Shown here piece after piece: positions 1 through 6,993 of a stretch of 9,481 nucleotides of DNA. The first letter of the stretch is position 1. Each line of letters starts with the position of its first letter. Origin of the DNA: Alcaligenaceae bacterium (GTDB taxonomy: Bacteria; Pseudomonadota; Gammaproteobacteria; Burkholderiales; Burkholderiaceae_B). The notes under the pieces are model-generated. The model was not told the origin of the DNA and searched no databases. It saw only the letters and a program-made list of their open reading frames with translations. The stretch lies in contig JAJUJN010000059.1 of NCBI GenBank assembly GCA_029265335.1, positions 1 to 9,481 on the forward strand. Direction: 5' to 3'. Position numbers and translations under genes: made by a program.

Positions 1-46
1 ACCGGTACCATCAGCGCAGACCCACCCCACCTCCACGGAGATCGGT

Positions 47-1033
47 ATGTTCCACGGTATCTGGCTCGAGAAGCACAACGACGAATTCCAAGCCTCATTA
101 CGCGAGTTCGAAAGTGTGGAGGAGCTGGGCGACGGCGACACCGTGGTAAACGTGGAATGGTCGAGCCTGAATTACAAAGATGCGCTGGCGCTCACCGATC
201 GCGGCGCCGTGATTCGCAAGTTTCCTGTGGTCCCGGGCATCGACCTGGCCGGAACGGTGGAGTCGTCGGCATCTTCGGAATGGCAGCCGGGCGATCGCGT
301 GTTGATTACCGGTCTCGGTTATGGCGAAGCGCGGTCCGGTGGCTATAGCCAGAAGGCGCGGGTATCCAGCAATGACCTGGTGCCACTGCCCGCAAACGTC
401 ACCACACAGCAGGTGATGGCCCTGGGCACGGCTGGCTTTACCGCCATGGTCTCGCTCAAACGGATCGAAGAAGCCGGAATTCAGCCTGCGCACGGCCCAG
501 TGCTGGTGACCGGCGCCGCGGGTGGCGTTGGCAGCGTCGCCGTGGCGCTACTCGCCAACCTGGGCTATTCGGTAAGCGCGGTGACCGGCCGGCCGAGCGA
601 GGGTGAACGCCTGCGTCAGCTCGGCGCCCAGCAAATTCTGCCGCGTAACGACTTCTCCGTGCCTGGCAAGCCCTTGGCCAAAGAAGAGTGGGCAGCCGCG
701 ATTGATACGGTAGGCAGCCATACCCTCAGCAACGTGCTCGCTTCCACACGGTACGGGGGCCTGGTGGCCGCCTGCGGCCTCGCGCAGGGGCTGGACCTGC
801 CCACCAGCGTGGCGCCCTTCATCCTGCGCGGCGTCACCTTGGCTGGTATAGAGAGTGTCCACTTTCCTATCACCAAGCGACCAGCGATCTGGCAGCGGAT
901 GGTCGACTTGATCGATCCAAGCACCCTTTCGCTCGTGGCTGCCCAGAGCATTCCGCTCGACCGGGTCATCGACACCGCACACGAGCTGCTCGCCGGCTCC
1001 GTGTCCGGCCGTTTAGTGGTGAGTCTCGCCTGA
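47..1033 (+). CDS. acuI: YhdH/AcuI-family NADPH-dependent acrylyl-CoA reductase / quinone oxidoreductase
   Basis: This is a 328-residue zinc-independent medium-chain dehydrogenase/reductase. Visible family marks are SSLNYKDALALT near residues 39-50, the nucleotide-binding turn TGAAGGVGS at 155-163, and the PFILRGVTLAGIESV segment near 257-271 that is typical of YhdH/AcuI. Characterised family members reduce acryloyl-CoA to propionyl-CoA with NADPH in the cytoplasm (dimethylsulfoniopropionate/3-hydroxypropionate routes, or acrylate detoxification). The length matches the family. The start is supported by GGAG at 37-40, six bases before the ATG. The gene stands alone on the plus strand, with 156 bases to the next gene, and no acrylate-pathway partner (DddD, AcuN/K, PrpE) is visible, so the physiological substrate here is open. 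The family assignment is firm; acryloyl-CoA as substrate is inferred from homology. Confidence 0.88.
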   Translation: MFHGIWLEKHNDEFQASLREFESVEELGDGDTVVNVEWSSLNYKDALALTDRGAVIRKFPVVPGIDLAGTVESSASSEWQPGDRVLITGLGYGEARSGGYSQKARVSSNDLVPLPANVTTQQVMALGTAGFTAMVSLKRIEEAGIQPAHGPVLVTGAAGGVGSVAVALLANLGYSVSAVTGRPSEGERLRQLGAQQILPRNDFSVPGKPLAKEEWAAAIDTVGSHTLSNVLASTRYGGLVAACGLAQGLDLPTSVAPFILRGVTLAGIESVHFPITKRPAIWQRMVDLIDPSTLSLVAAQSIPLDRVIDTAHELLAGSVSGRLVVSLA

Positions 1034-1189
1034 GCCCTCATAATGCCCGCGTAGCGCACACTCGCCAGGCGCGCCCAAGACTTCTTGACTTATGAAGTAC
1101 TTACGCACCTATCCCCACAGATATCCCCTGCCTTGCTCACATGAAGTGGGGATAACTCCTCTAAATCCCAAAGAACTTAGGAAGAATGC
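1034..1189. promoter_or_regulatory. Leader/promoter spacer of the GntP-family gene with TATCCCC repeats
   Basis: This 156-base non-coding spacer must hold the promoter of the permease gene. It contains a perfect 9-bp inverted repeat, TATCCCCAC (1110-1118) and GTGGGGATA (1146-1154), around a 27-base centre. The centre holds a second direct copy of TATCCCC at 1122-1128, exactly 12 bp after the first. An 8-bp palindrome AAGTACTT lies at 1095-1102. TTGACT (1085-1090) would be an acceptable -35, but no good -10 follows at normal spacing, so no promoter is assigned. AGGAAG at 1179-1184 is the Shine-Dalgarno for the ATG at 1190. No rho-independent terminator for the upstream gene was seen. Confidence 0.5.
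1110..1154. repeat. 9-bp inverted repeat with an extra direct TATCCCC copy
   Basis: The left arm is TATCCCCAC at 1110-1118 and the right arm is GTGGGGATA at 1146-1154, a perfect match. A third TATCCCC element in the same orientation as the left arm sits at 1122-1128. The right arm could therefore pair with either left copy in RNA, or all three could be protein half-sites. The distal arm ends 35 bases before the permease ATG and leaves the Shine-Dalgarno free. Confidence 0.7.
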
Positions 1190-2596
1190 ATGACCAGTAC
1201 GCTAGCCATCGTCATTTCCCTAGTCTTGTTGATGTACCTCGCCTACCGCGGCATCACCGTTTTGCTGCTGGCGCCCCTGATGGCTGCACTGGCCGTTGTA
1301 CTCTCCGGCGACTTCGTTCACCTGCTGCCGCTCTACACCCAAACCTTCATGACCGCGTTGGGCGGCTACGTCATTCAGTTTCTGCCCATTTTTCTTTTGG
1401 GGGCGCTTTTCGGTCAGCTCATGGCCGAGTCCGGCGCTGCCAACACCCTGGCGCGCTGGATCATGGAGAAGCTGGGTCATGAGCGTGCCATTCTCACCGT
1501 AGTGGTGGCCTGTGGCCTGCTCACCTACGGTGGCGTGTCGTTGTTCGTGGTGGCCTTCGCCATTTATCCCATCGCGCGGGATCTATTTCAGGCCGCCGAT
1601 ATTCCCAAGCGACTCATCCCCGCCACCATTGCCCTGGGCTCCTTCACCTTCACGATGACGGCCCTGCCTGGCACGCCCGCCATTCAGAACGCGATTCCCA
1701 TTCCCTACTACGGCACCAACGTCTTTGCCGCCCCCGGCCTGGGTATCATTGGCGGCCTGATCATGTTTGCTGGCGGCATCTGGTATTTGCAGTCCCGCGC
1801 TCGCAAGGCAGCCGCCGCTGGCGAGGGCTACGGCGTGTCGGCCGAAACCGATGACGACTCGATCGCCACGGAAGAAATGCCCGGTTCCCGGAGCGAAATG
1901 CCCCTGTTCCTGGCACTGCTCCCCTTGATTCTGGTGGTGGGCGTGAACGCGCTCTTCATTTATTTCGTGTTCCCGCGCGCCGACATGACGGCCATCACCG
2001 AGCGCTTCACCGATCTCGCGCCGGAACGCGTGACCGGCTTGTGGGCGCTCATCATCGCCCTCGTTGTGGCTTGCACCACCTTGGTGGTGTCGCGCCTGGG
2101 GCACTGGGCTCAACTCCGCCAAACCGTCAACCGCGGCATCTACGGCTTCATGCTGCCGCTCTTCAACACCGCCTCCGAAGTGGGCTACGGCGCCGTGATC
2201 GCCAGCCTGGCCGGCTTCGCCATCATTCGCGACGCGGTGCTCAATGTGTACCCCGCCAACCCCCTGGTGTCGGAAGCCATCGCCATGAACGTGCTGGCGG
2301 GCATCACCGGCTCGTCATCCGGCGGCCTCAGCATCGCCCTGCAGACCTTGGGTGAAGACTACCTGCGCATGGCCGAAGTGGCCGGCATCAGCCCCGACCT
2401 CCTGCACCGTGTGGCCGTGATGGCGGCCGGCGGGTTCGACACCCTCCCGTACTGCGGTGCCATCATCACGCTCCTGGCCATCTGCAAACTCACCCATAGG
2501 CAGTCGTATCTCAACATTGCCGCTGTCACCATGGGCTTTCCGCTGATCGCGCTCGCGACCGTCATTGTGCTGGGTACAGTGTTCGGGAGTTTCTGA
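1190..2596 (+). CDS. GntP-family organic acid:proton symporter
   Basis: This 468-residue inner-membrane permease has roughly a dozen hydrophobic segments and one polar, acidic loop at about residues 202-236. GntP-family signatures are ALPGTPAIQNAIPIPYYG (158-175), AMNVLAGITGSSSGGLSIAL (365-384) and GGFDTLPYCGAIITLLA (414-430) followed by LTHRQSY. The last block resembles GntP paralogues found beside hydroxybutyrate dehydrogenases more than the gluconate transporters themselves, so a small hydroxy- or keto-monocarboxylate is the likely substrate (inference). Of two overlapping ATGs (1186 and 1190), the second opens this frame and is preceded by AGGAAG five bases upstream. Downstream the stop runs directly into a short ORF and the LysR gene, suggesting co-transcription. 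It could feed the neighbouring 2-hydroxyacid pathway, but nothing in the sequence proves this. Confidence 0.9.
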   Translation: MTSTLAIVISLVLLMYLAYRGITVLLLAPLMAALAVVLSGDFVHLLPLYTQTFMTALGGYVIQFLPIFLLGALFGQLMAESGAANTLARWIMEKLGHERAILTVVVACGLLTYGGVSLFVVAFAIYPIARDLFQAADIPKRLIPATIALGSFTFTMTALPGTPAIQNAIPIPYYGTNVFAAPGLGIIGGLIMFAGGIWYLQSRARKAAAAGEGYGVSAETDDDSIATEEMPGSRSEMPLFLALLPLILVVGVNALFIYFVFPRADMTAITERFTDLAPERVTGLWALIIALVVACTTLVVSRLGHWAQLRQTVNRGIYGFMLPLFNTASEVGYGAVIASLAGFAIIRDAVLNVYPANPLVSEAIAMNVLAGITGSSSGGLSIALQTLGEDYLRMAEVAGISPDLLHRVAVMAAGGFDTLPYCGAIITLLAICKLTHRQSYLNIAAVTMGFPLIALATVIVLGTVFGSF

Positions 2597-2683
2597 ATGA
2601 GGGTCAGCGAGTCGCCGAGCAAATCCATGGAAGAACCCTCACAATATCCAGTTGTTCCCTTCGAGGCGGGCGCCACGTTATGA
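2597..2683 (+). CDS. Possible 28-residue coupling peptide between permease and LysR genes
   Basis: This short frame encodes MRVSESPSKS, continues to residue 28 and ends EAGATL. I recognise no family. Three signs favour translation. The ATG follows the permease stop with no gap (TGAATG). GGGAG at 2585-2589 lies seven bases upstream as a good Shine-Dalgarno. The stop codon overlaps the LysR start as ATGA (2680-2683). The LysR gene itself has only a weak ribosome site (GAGG at 2663-2666, 13 bases away), so reading through this frame could deliver ribosomes to the regulator start. No codon bias or homology argument can be made for so short a sequence, and the arrangement could be chance. Confidence 0.4.
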   Translation: MRVSESPSKSMEEPSQYPVVPFEAGATL

Positions 2684-3585
2684 ACATCGAGCTGTTGCGT
2701 TGCTTCCTGGAAGTCACGCGCTACGGTAGCGTGACGGCCGCAGCCAAGGCGCTGAACATCAACCAGCCCACACTTTCACGGCAAATTCGACGATTGGAAG
2801 CCGAATGGGGAGTCCAGCTTCTTGAACGAAGTGTGAATGGCGTGGTACTCACCACTGAAGGGAAAGTGGCATTAAGTGGCGTGGAATCGACCCTACGCAG
2901 CTACGACGCCCTGACCGCCAAGGTTGCGGGTGTTACCCAGGGGCAGCCTTTGCGCCTGGGCATGACACCGGTGGCGATGGAGTTATTGCTGGACGAGCTC
3001 ATGGCCCGGTTGCATCGCGCGGGCAACCCCCTCCGTTTATCCATTTCTGAAGGTTTCAACGCCAACCTTCTGGATGGAGTGCGTTTAGGGAAACTCGATC
3101 TTGCGATAGCGACGGCACCCGATCCGATTCCCGGACTTCAGTCGCACATTCTCTGGACCGAACAAGTGTATATAGCCGGTCGAGCTGCCTTTCCCCTTCC
3201 GCGCACTACAACCATTGAAGACGCCGCGCGCTTACCCCTCGTTCTGGGCCGCCCTGACGACACGATCCGACAAGCGATTGAGCAGGCATTCCTAGAGCAC
3301 GACCAAAAGCTGACCGCCGCGCTCGAAATGGAGGGGATCACCAGCATCAAACGTCTGCTCGAAAAACAAGACCTATGGACCTTTGCTCCCTGGCTTGCTA
3401 TCCGGAACGAGGTAGAAAGCGGGAAACTGGTGTGTAGTGCCGTAGAAGGCCTTCTGATTCAAAGACATGTGGTAACCCCCACGGGGTCAGATGCAAAACC
3501 TCATATCAGAGCAGTAGTGCGGCTACTACGTGAGCTTTCGAACCGGCTTCTGGCAAGCCAATATTGGGCGCGATTACCTGATTAG
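2680..3585 (+). CDS. LysR-type transcriptional regulator
   Basis: This 301-residue protein has the standard LysR build. An N-terminal winged helix-turn-helix covers about residues 1-60 (FLEVTRYGSVTAAAKALNIN, then QPTLSRQIRRLEAEWGVQLL), followed by a linker helix and a two-lobed periplasmic-binding-protein-like effector domain from about residue 90 to 290. Such proteins act as tetramers, bind T-N11-A boxes and usually activate a catabolic operon on binding its substrate or intermediate. Its stop lies 10 bases from the stop of the convergent minus-strand operon. A matching LysR box (7376-7390) lies before that operon's first gene 3.7 kb away, so control of the suyAB-like operon is the natural proposal (inference). 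Its start overlaps a 28-codon frame as ATGA, implying coupling to the upstream permease gene. Confidence 0.92.
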   Translation: MNIELLRCFLEVTRYGSVTAAAKALNINQPTLSRQIRRLEAEWGVQLLERSVNGVVLTTEGKVALSGVESTLRSYDALTAKVAGVTQGQPLRLGMTPVAMELLLDELMARLHRAGNPLRLSISEGFNANLLDGVRLGKLDLAIATAPDPIPGLQSHILWTEQVYIAGRAAFPLPRTTTIEDAARLPLVLGRPDDTIRQAIEQAFLEHDQKLTAALEMEGITSIKRLLEKQDLWTFAPWLAIRNEVESGKLVCSAVEGLLIQRHVVTPTGSDAKPHIRAVVRLLRELSNRLLASQYWARLPD

Positions 3586-3595
3586 CAGGAGATAT

Positions 3596-4699
3596 TCACG
3601 ATAAGAGTCGGTGGTGCCCTGCAGGAGACTTCGGCGGAAACGGCACCCCCAGCTCCCGACCGAGTTCACTCAGCTCATCGACAACCACCTGGGAAACTGA
3701 AACGCCATGCTCCTTGGCCATTTTTTCTAGCCGGGCACCGCGTTCACCAGGAAGCCGGGCATTAGGGCCTCCCCGTTCGCGATACGCGTGTTGCCAGGCA
3801 GCCAAATACTGTGACACCACATGTGGCGAGGATCTTGGATCGGACTCCACCAGCCTGACGGGGTCGATAAGCATCATGAATGCACTCTGTCTGCCCACAG
3901 CACCATCGCGAGCCGGCCGCGTCTCATTTCGCGCTTTGACCACAGTTTCGTCGGATGCAACCAAACCACCCGCCAGTAACTCAACGAACAGAGCCATGGC
4001 AAAGCCTTTGTAACCTCCGGTGGGGAGCAAAGATCCGGTTAGTGCCGCTTCCGCATCTGTCGTGGCATTACCGTCTTGATCCAGCGCCCAATCAGGCGGT
4101 AATGGTTCGCCCGCACGAGCCTTCAATAATACTTGCCCCCGCGCGGCGACACTGCTCGCCATATCCACCACAATCGGTGGGGCTCCAGCAATTGGGGCGG
4201 CAAAAGCAAGAGGGTTGTTGCCAATGACTGGTCCAGCCAGACCCGGCAACGAGAGAAGCGGCAAGGTTCGTTGCGCCACCAAGGCCACCGCACCCTGCTC
4301 CGCCGCAGCAAGTGCGTAGAGCCCAATTGCTCCCAAATGACCACACTCTTGCAATCGGCATATCACCATAGGCGAACGTTCCAACCCGTTGAGCGCGTGG
4401 TCTAAGGCGAGGCAACCCGCAACTTGCCCAAGAGCGCCGTCCGCATCGATGGTGATAACGTGTCCCGACTCATATACCTCAATCGTTGGATTCGGGTTTA
4501 CCTCTTCTGATCGAAGTTTCTGTACATACGAAGGCAGCCGGCTGATGCCATGACTTGGCACGCCACGTGCGTCCGCTCTCAACAGCAAACGTGCCGTGGT
4601 CGCAGCTGCCGCCTCTGGCACGCCCATGACCTGCAGGATGTTGTCCGACCATTCGCTCAAGGCGCGCCAGGCAAAATTGATCGTCATGGCTCCGCTCAT
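3596..4699 (-). CDS. Ldh/MDH2-family NAD(P)-dependent 2-hydroxyacid dehydrogenase (ComC-like)
   Basis: This 367-residue protein belongs to the malate/L-lactate dehydrogenase (YlbC/YiaK/ComC, Ldh_2) family, which is distinct from Rossmann-fold dehydrogenases. Family marks are ADARGVPSHGISRL (43-55, with His50), the catalytic-type His121 in ECGHLGAIGLY, GNNPLAFAAP (160-169), VVDMASSVAARGQVLL (177-192), GGYKGFAMALFVELLAGG (228-245) and RLPGER (315-320). Members oxidise or reduce malate, sulfolactate, ureidoglycolate or related 2-hydroxyacids. Next to a SuyAB-like lyase the closest model is ComC, which interconverts (R)-sulfolactate and sulfopyruvate; substrate is inferred from context only. The start overlaps the stop of the receptor gene as ATGA (4696-4699). 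A second in-frame ATG exists at residue 5 and is possible. It is the last gene of the operon. Confidence 0.85.
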   Translation of the reverse strand: MSGAMTINFAWRALSEWSDNILQVMGVPEAAAATTARLLLRADARGVPSHGISRLPSYVQKLRSEEVNPNPTIEVYESGHVITIDADGALGQVAGCLALDHALNGLERSPMVICRLQECGHLGAIGLYALAAAEQGAVALVAQRTLPLLSLPGLAGPVIGNNPLAFAAPIAGAPPIVVDMASSVAARGQVLLKARAGEPLPPDWALDQDGNATTDAEAALTGSLLPTGGYKGFAMALFVELLAGGLVASDETVVKARNETRPARDGAVGRQSAFMMLIDPVRLVESDPRSSPHVVSQYLAAWQHAYRERGGPNARLPGERGARLEKMAKEHGVSVSQVVVDELSELGRELGVPFPPKSPAGHHRLLS

Positions 4700-5667
4700 T
4701 CAATCCGGATCGGGGTTTCTTGCAAAAACGCATCCCAGAATTGAAACTCCGTCTCGAGCAATTGGCCGAGCGCCTCCGGCGATGACCCTACCGGGACCAT
4801 GCCAAACTTCGTAAGCGCTTCCTGCATGTCAGCTGAATGAACGATCTCAGCAATGGTTTCGGCAAGTTTCTCTTGCACCGCTGGTGGCGTTCCTGCCGGC
4901 GCTACCACACCGAACCAGGTTTCTTGCGTATAGCCAGGCACTGTGTCGGCAATCGACGGAATTTCTGGCGCAAGCGGGGTCATACTGGGCGAGGACACTC
5001 CTAAGGGGACCACGCGACCGCTGTTGATTTGAGCCATGGCCGATGGAAGGCTGGAGAACAGCACGTCGATTTGACCGCCCATGAGGTCATTCATGGCTGG
5101 GCCCGACCCCTTATAGGGAATATGACGCATTTGAACACCTGCCTGCTTGGCAAACACCTCCCCTGCGATATGGCTCGGAGATGCAGAGCCTCCGCTACCG
5201 TAGGTGTAATGATCTGGTTTGCCTTTTGCTGCTTTCAAAAGGTCGCTAACCGATTCGAACCCCGTTGACGGGTGCGCAATCAACAATTGATAAGTGCTCA
5301 CCACGTGGGACACCGGCACAAAATCATTGCGAGCATCAAAGCGCAAATCAAAAAGATAGGGATTGATCGTATGCACTGGCCCGGTGAACAAGAGCGTATA
5401 GCCGTCTCCTTCGGCACGAGCCACCAGTTCCGTGCCAATCGTGCTGCTGGCGCCAGGCCGGTTATCGATAACGAATGGCTGACCAAGCTGTTTGGAAAGT
5501 CGTTCGGTAATGAGTCGCGCGGTGACATCGAGCCCACCGCCTGCCGACACCGGCACCACAACATTCACTGGCCGGTCCGGATAGTTGGCCACGTCGGCTC
5601 CAGCCGGAGCAATGGTAAATATAAGCGCGGAAGCGAAAAACGCTGGAACGTAACGTTTGGGTTGCAT
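4696..5667 (-). CDS. Bug/TctC-family periplasmic solute-binding protein
   Basis: This is a 323-residue receptor of the tripartite tricarboxylate transporter type. An N-terminal signal peptide with a hydrophobic core at about residues 6-22 ends at a likely Ala-Gly-Ala cleavage site (22-24). The mature part opens with the classic YPDRPVNVVVP and AGGGLDVTAR, followed by VIDNRPGASSTIGTELVA, DGYTLLF, HIPYKGSGPAMNDLMGGQID and FGVVAPAGTPP. Family members bind carboxylates in the periplasm and normally pass them to the membrane proteins TctA and TctB, neither of which is encoded here. The start is the ATG at 5667, six bases after GGAG (5674-5677); an in-frame TTG three bases upstream is too close to that site. 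The next gene overlaps by four bases. A sulfolactate receptor (SlcH-like) is plausible by context. Confidence 0.9.
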   Translation of the reverse strand: MQPKRYVPAFFASALIFTIAPAGADVANYPDRPVNVVVPVSAGGGLDVTARLITERLSKQLGQPFVIDNRPGASSTIGTELVARAEGDGYTLLFTGPVHTINPYLFDLRFDARNDFVPVSHVVSTYQLLIAHPSTGFESVSDLLKAAKGKPDHYTYGSGGSASPSHIAGEVFAKQAGVQMRHIPYKGSGPAMNDLMGGQIDVLFSSLPSAMAQINSGRVVPLGVSSPSMTPLAPEIPSIADTVPGYTQETWFGVVAPAGTPPAVQEKLAETIAEIVHSADMQEALTKFGMVPVGSSPEALGQLLETEFQFWDAFLQETPIRIE

Positions 5668-5733
5668 CAAAGTCTCCGATTTTATTGGTCAGCTTCAGTT
5701 TTTAAACAACAAGAGCACTTTTCTTAATGCCAC

Positions 5734-5764
5734 AGCTCACTCACCAGACAGGAATGAATGAGCT
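5734..5764 (-). other. Stem-loop at the suyB stop codon
   Basis: In the minus-strand transcript, ten bases starting with the last A of the suyB stop codon (AGCTCATTCA, 5764 to 5755) can pair with TGAGTGAGCT (5743 to 5734). This gives nine Watson-Crick pairs and one U-G wobble around an 11-base loop. No T-run follows, so it does not look like a complete rho-independent terminator. It sits in the 96-base gap between suyB and the receptor ATG, the only real gap in this operon. A role in mRNA processing, stability or partial attenuation is inference. Confidence 0.55.
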
Positions 5765-6993
5765 CACGACCCTAATGCCGATTGGGTATCAGTTACCTTC
5801 TCGGTGATATTCGCAGCTGTTTTCTGTAACATGCGTCGATACCCGAGATCGATACGGCTAATGGCAATCTCTTCATCACCCAGAATCTCGCTACGCGTCA
5901 TCATGCCGCTTGCAACCTGAACCAGTGCCTCACGAATGAGAACTGACGCCTCAGGCAGTCCATAGGCTCCCGAGAGCACACCGCTGACATCAACGTCGAT
6001 GTTGTCAGCGAAATGCTCAGCCGTTCTTGGGTTTCCAGTGATTTTTATCGTAGGTGAAATGGGATTGCCCACAGGGTTGCCGACTCCTGTATTGAAGAGA
6101 ATCAAGTGGCAGCCAGCGGCGGCCAAAGCCGTTGTGTTCTCTGTCCCTGGGGAAGGCGCATCCATGAACACCAACCCACGCTTTGTCGGCGCTTGGGCGT
6201 TGCACACCACCTCCACAAGAGGGGTCGTGCCACCTTTTCGAACGGCACCAAGCGACTTTTCCTCCAAGGTGGATAACCCTCCATCACTGTTATCAGGGCC
6301 GAACCCCATCGAGGCTGCTCCCACAAAGTTTGCCTCGGCTTCACGACCGCGTACCGCCTGCAACAATTGCTGCGCAACCTTTTCATCGATGGCACGAGCG
6401 GCCAAGAGGTCTTCGGCACCGATGATTTCTTCGGTTTCCGACAAAATCACGGTGCCCTTTTGGTCAACCAGCCAATCTGCTGTCACGCCCGTTGCCGAAT
6501 TCGCGGTTAACCCGGATGTAGCGTCAGAAGCTCCGCACTCCAAACCCACCACAAGCTCAGAGATGGCCGTTGGCCGCCGCACGATTTTTCCCGCATCTAC
6601 CACCATTTGCAAAGCGATTCGCTGGCCTTCATCCACGGTTTTCATCGTGCCTCCAACCGTCTGGACTGCCAGCCATGCGGTGGGCCGTCCAGACTCAGCC
6701 ACTCGCTTGGCTAGCGCTTTCGCGCTTTCGGGCTCCATGCTGATAATCAATGTGGCCGCGACATTGGGGTGAGTTCCGTATCCTGCCAGCGTCCGAAAAT
6801 GTTGTTCAGCATCTTCACCGAACATGCCTCGCCCATAAGCGGCCCAAATAGGTACGACACCTTTCAGCCCTGCAGCGATACGTCGCACGACAGGATTGAC
6901 GTTGTCCATTGCGGCAATGACAGCAACGTGGTTACGGATTCCCACTCCGCCGTCTGGGCGTGGATAACCAAAGAAAGTCTGTGCTTGGCTCAT
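5764..6993 (-). CDS. suyB: UxaA-family lyase large subunit, probable (R)-sulfolactate sulfo-lyase beta
   Basis: This 409-residue protein corresponds to the catalytic part of altronate/galactarate dehydratases without their N-terminal SAF domain, which is the separate gene just upstream. Motifs in order are PRPDGGVGIRNHV (11-23), QTVGGTMKT (111-119), GLECGASDATSGLTANSATG (150-169), STLEEKSLGAVRKGG (241-255), GCHLILFNTGVGNPVG (294-309) and PTIKITGNP (314-322). Two-subunit proteins of this design include SuyAB, which converts (R)-3-sulfolactate to pyruvate and sulfite. Three cysteine positions that I recall from E. coli altronate dehydratase are replaced here (Asp30-Asn31, Arg55 and a Met-Glu-Pro run at 86-88), while Cys153 of GLECG is kept. 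This argues against altronate. The ATG overlaps the suyA stop (ATGA, 6990-6993). The fold is certain and the sulfolactate substrate is inferred from the split architecture and neighbours. Confidence 0.75.
   Translation of the reverse strand: MSQAQTFFGYPRPDGGVGIRNHVAVIAAMDNVNPVVRRIAAGLKGVVPIWAAYGRGMFGEDAEQHFRTLAGYGTHPNVAATLIISMEPESAKALAKRVAESGRPTAWLAVQTVGGTMKTVDEGQRIALQMVVDAGKIVRRPTAISELVVGLECGASDATSGLTANSATGVTADWLVDQKGTVILSETEEIIGAEDLLAARAIDEKVAQQLLQAVRGREAEANFVGAASMGFGPDNSDGGLSTLEEKSLGAVRKGGTTPLVEVVCNAQAPTKRGLVFMDAPSPGTENTTALAAAGCHLILFNTGVGNPVGNPISPTIKITGNPRTAEHFADNIDVDVSGVLSGAYGLPEASVLIREALVQVASGMMTRSEILGDEEIAISRIDLGYRRMLQKTAANITEKVTDTQSALGS

Noticed and set aside
1..46. Tail of an upstream gene
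   Set aside because: It is too short to support any frame; only the ribosome site GGAG at 37-40 is meaningful.
1583..2122. 179-codon open frame on the minus strand
   Set aside because: It is antisense to the GntP permease and has a His/Gln/Gly-rich translation typical of the reverse of a membrane protein gene.
3475..3487. CCCC-A-CGGGG hairpin in the lysR 3' region
   Set aside because: It is a short stem inside the coding frame with a one-base centre and no T-run.
5668..5670. TTG as start of the Bug receptor gene
   Set aside because: It is only three bases from the GGAG site, whereas the adjacent ATG at 5667 has six-base spacing and gives a normal signal peptide.
5999..6772. 257-codon open frame on the plus strand
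   Set aside because: It lies wholly antisense to suyB, shows no recognisable motif, and its length is explained by codon bias of the real gene on the other strand.
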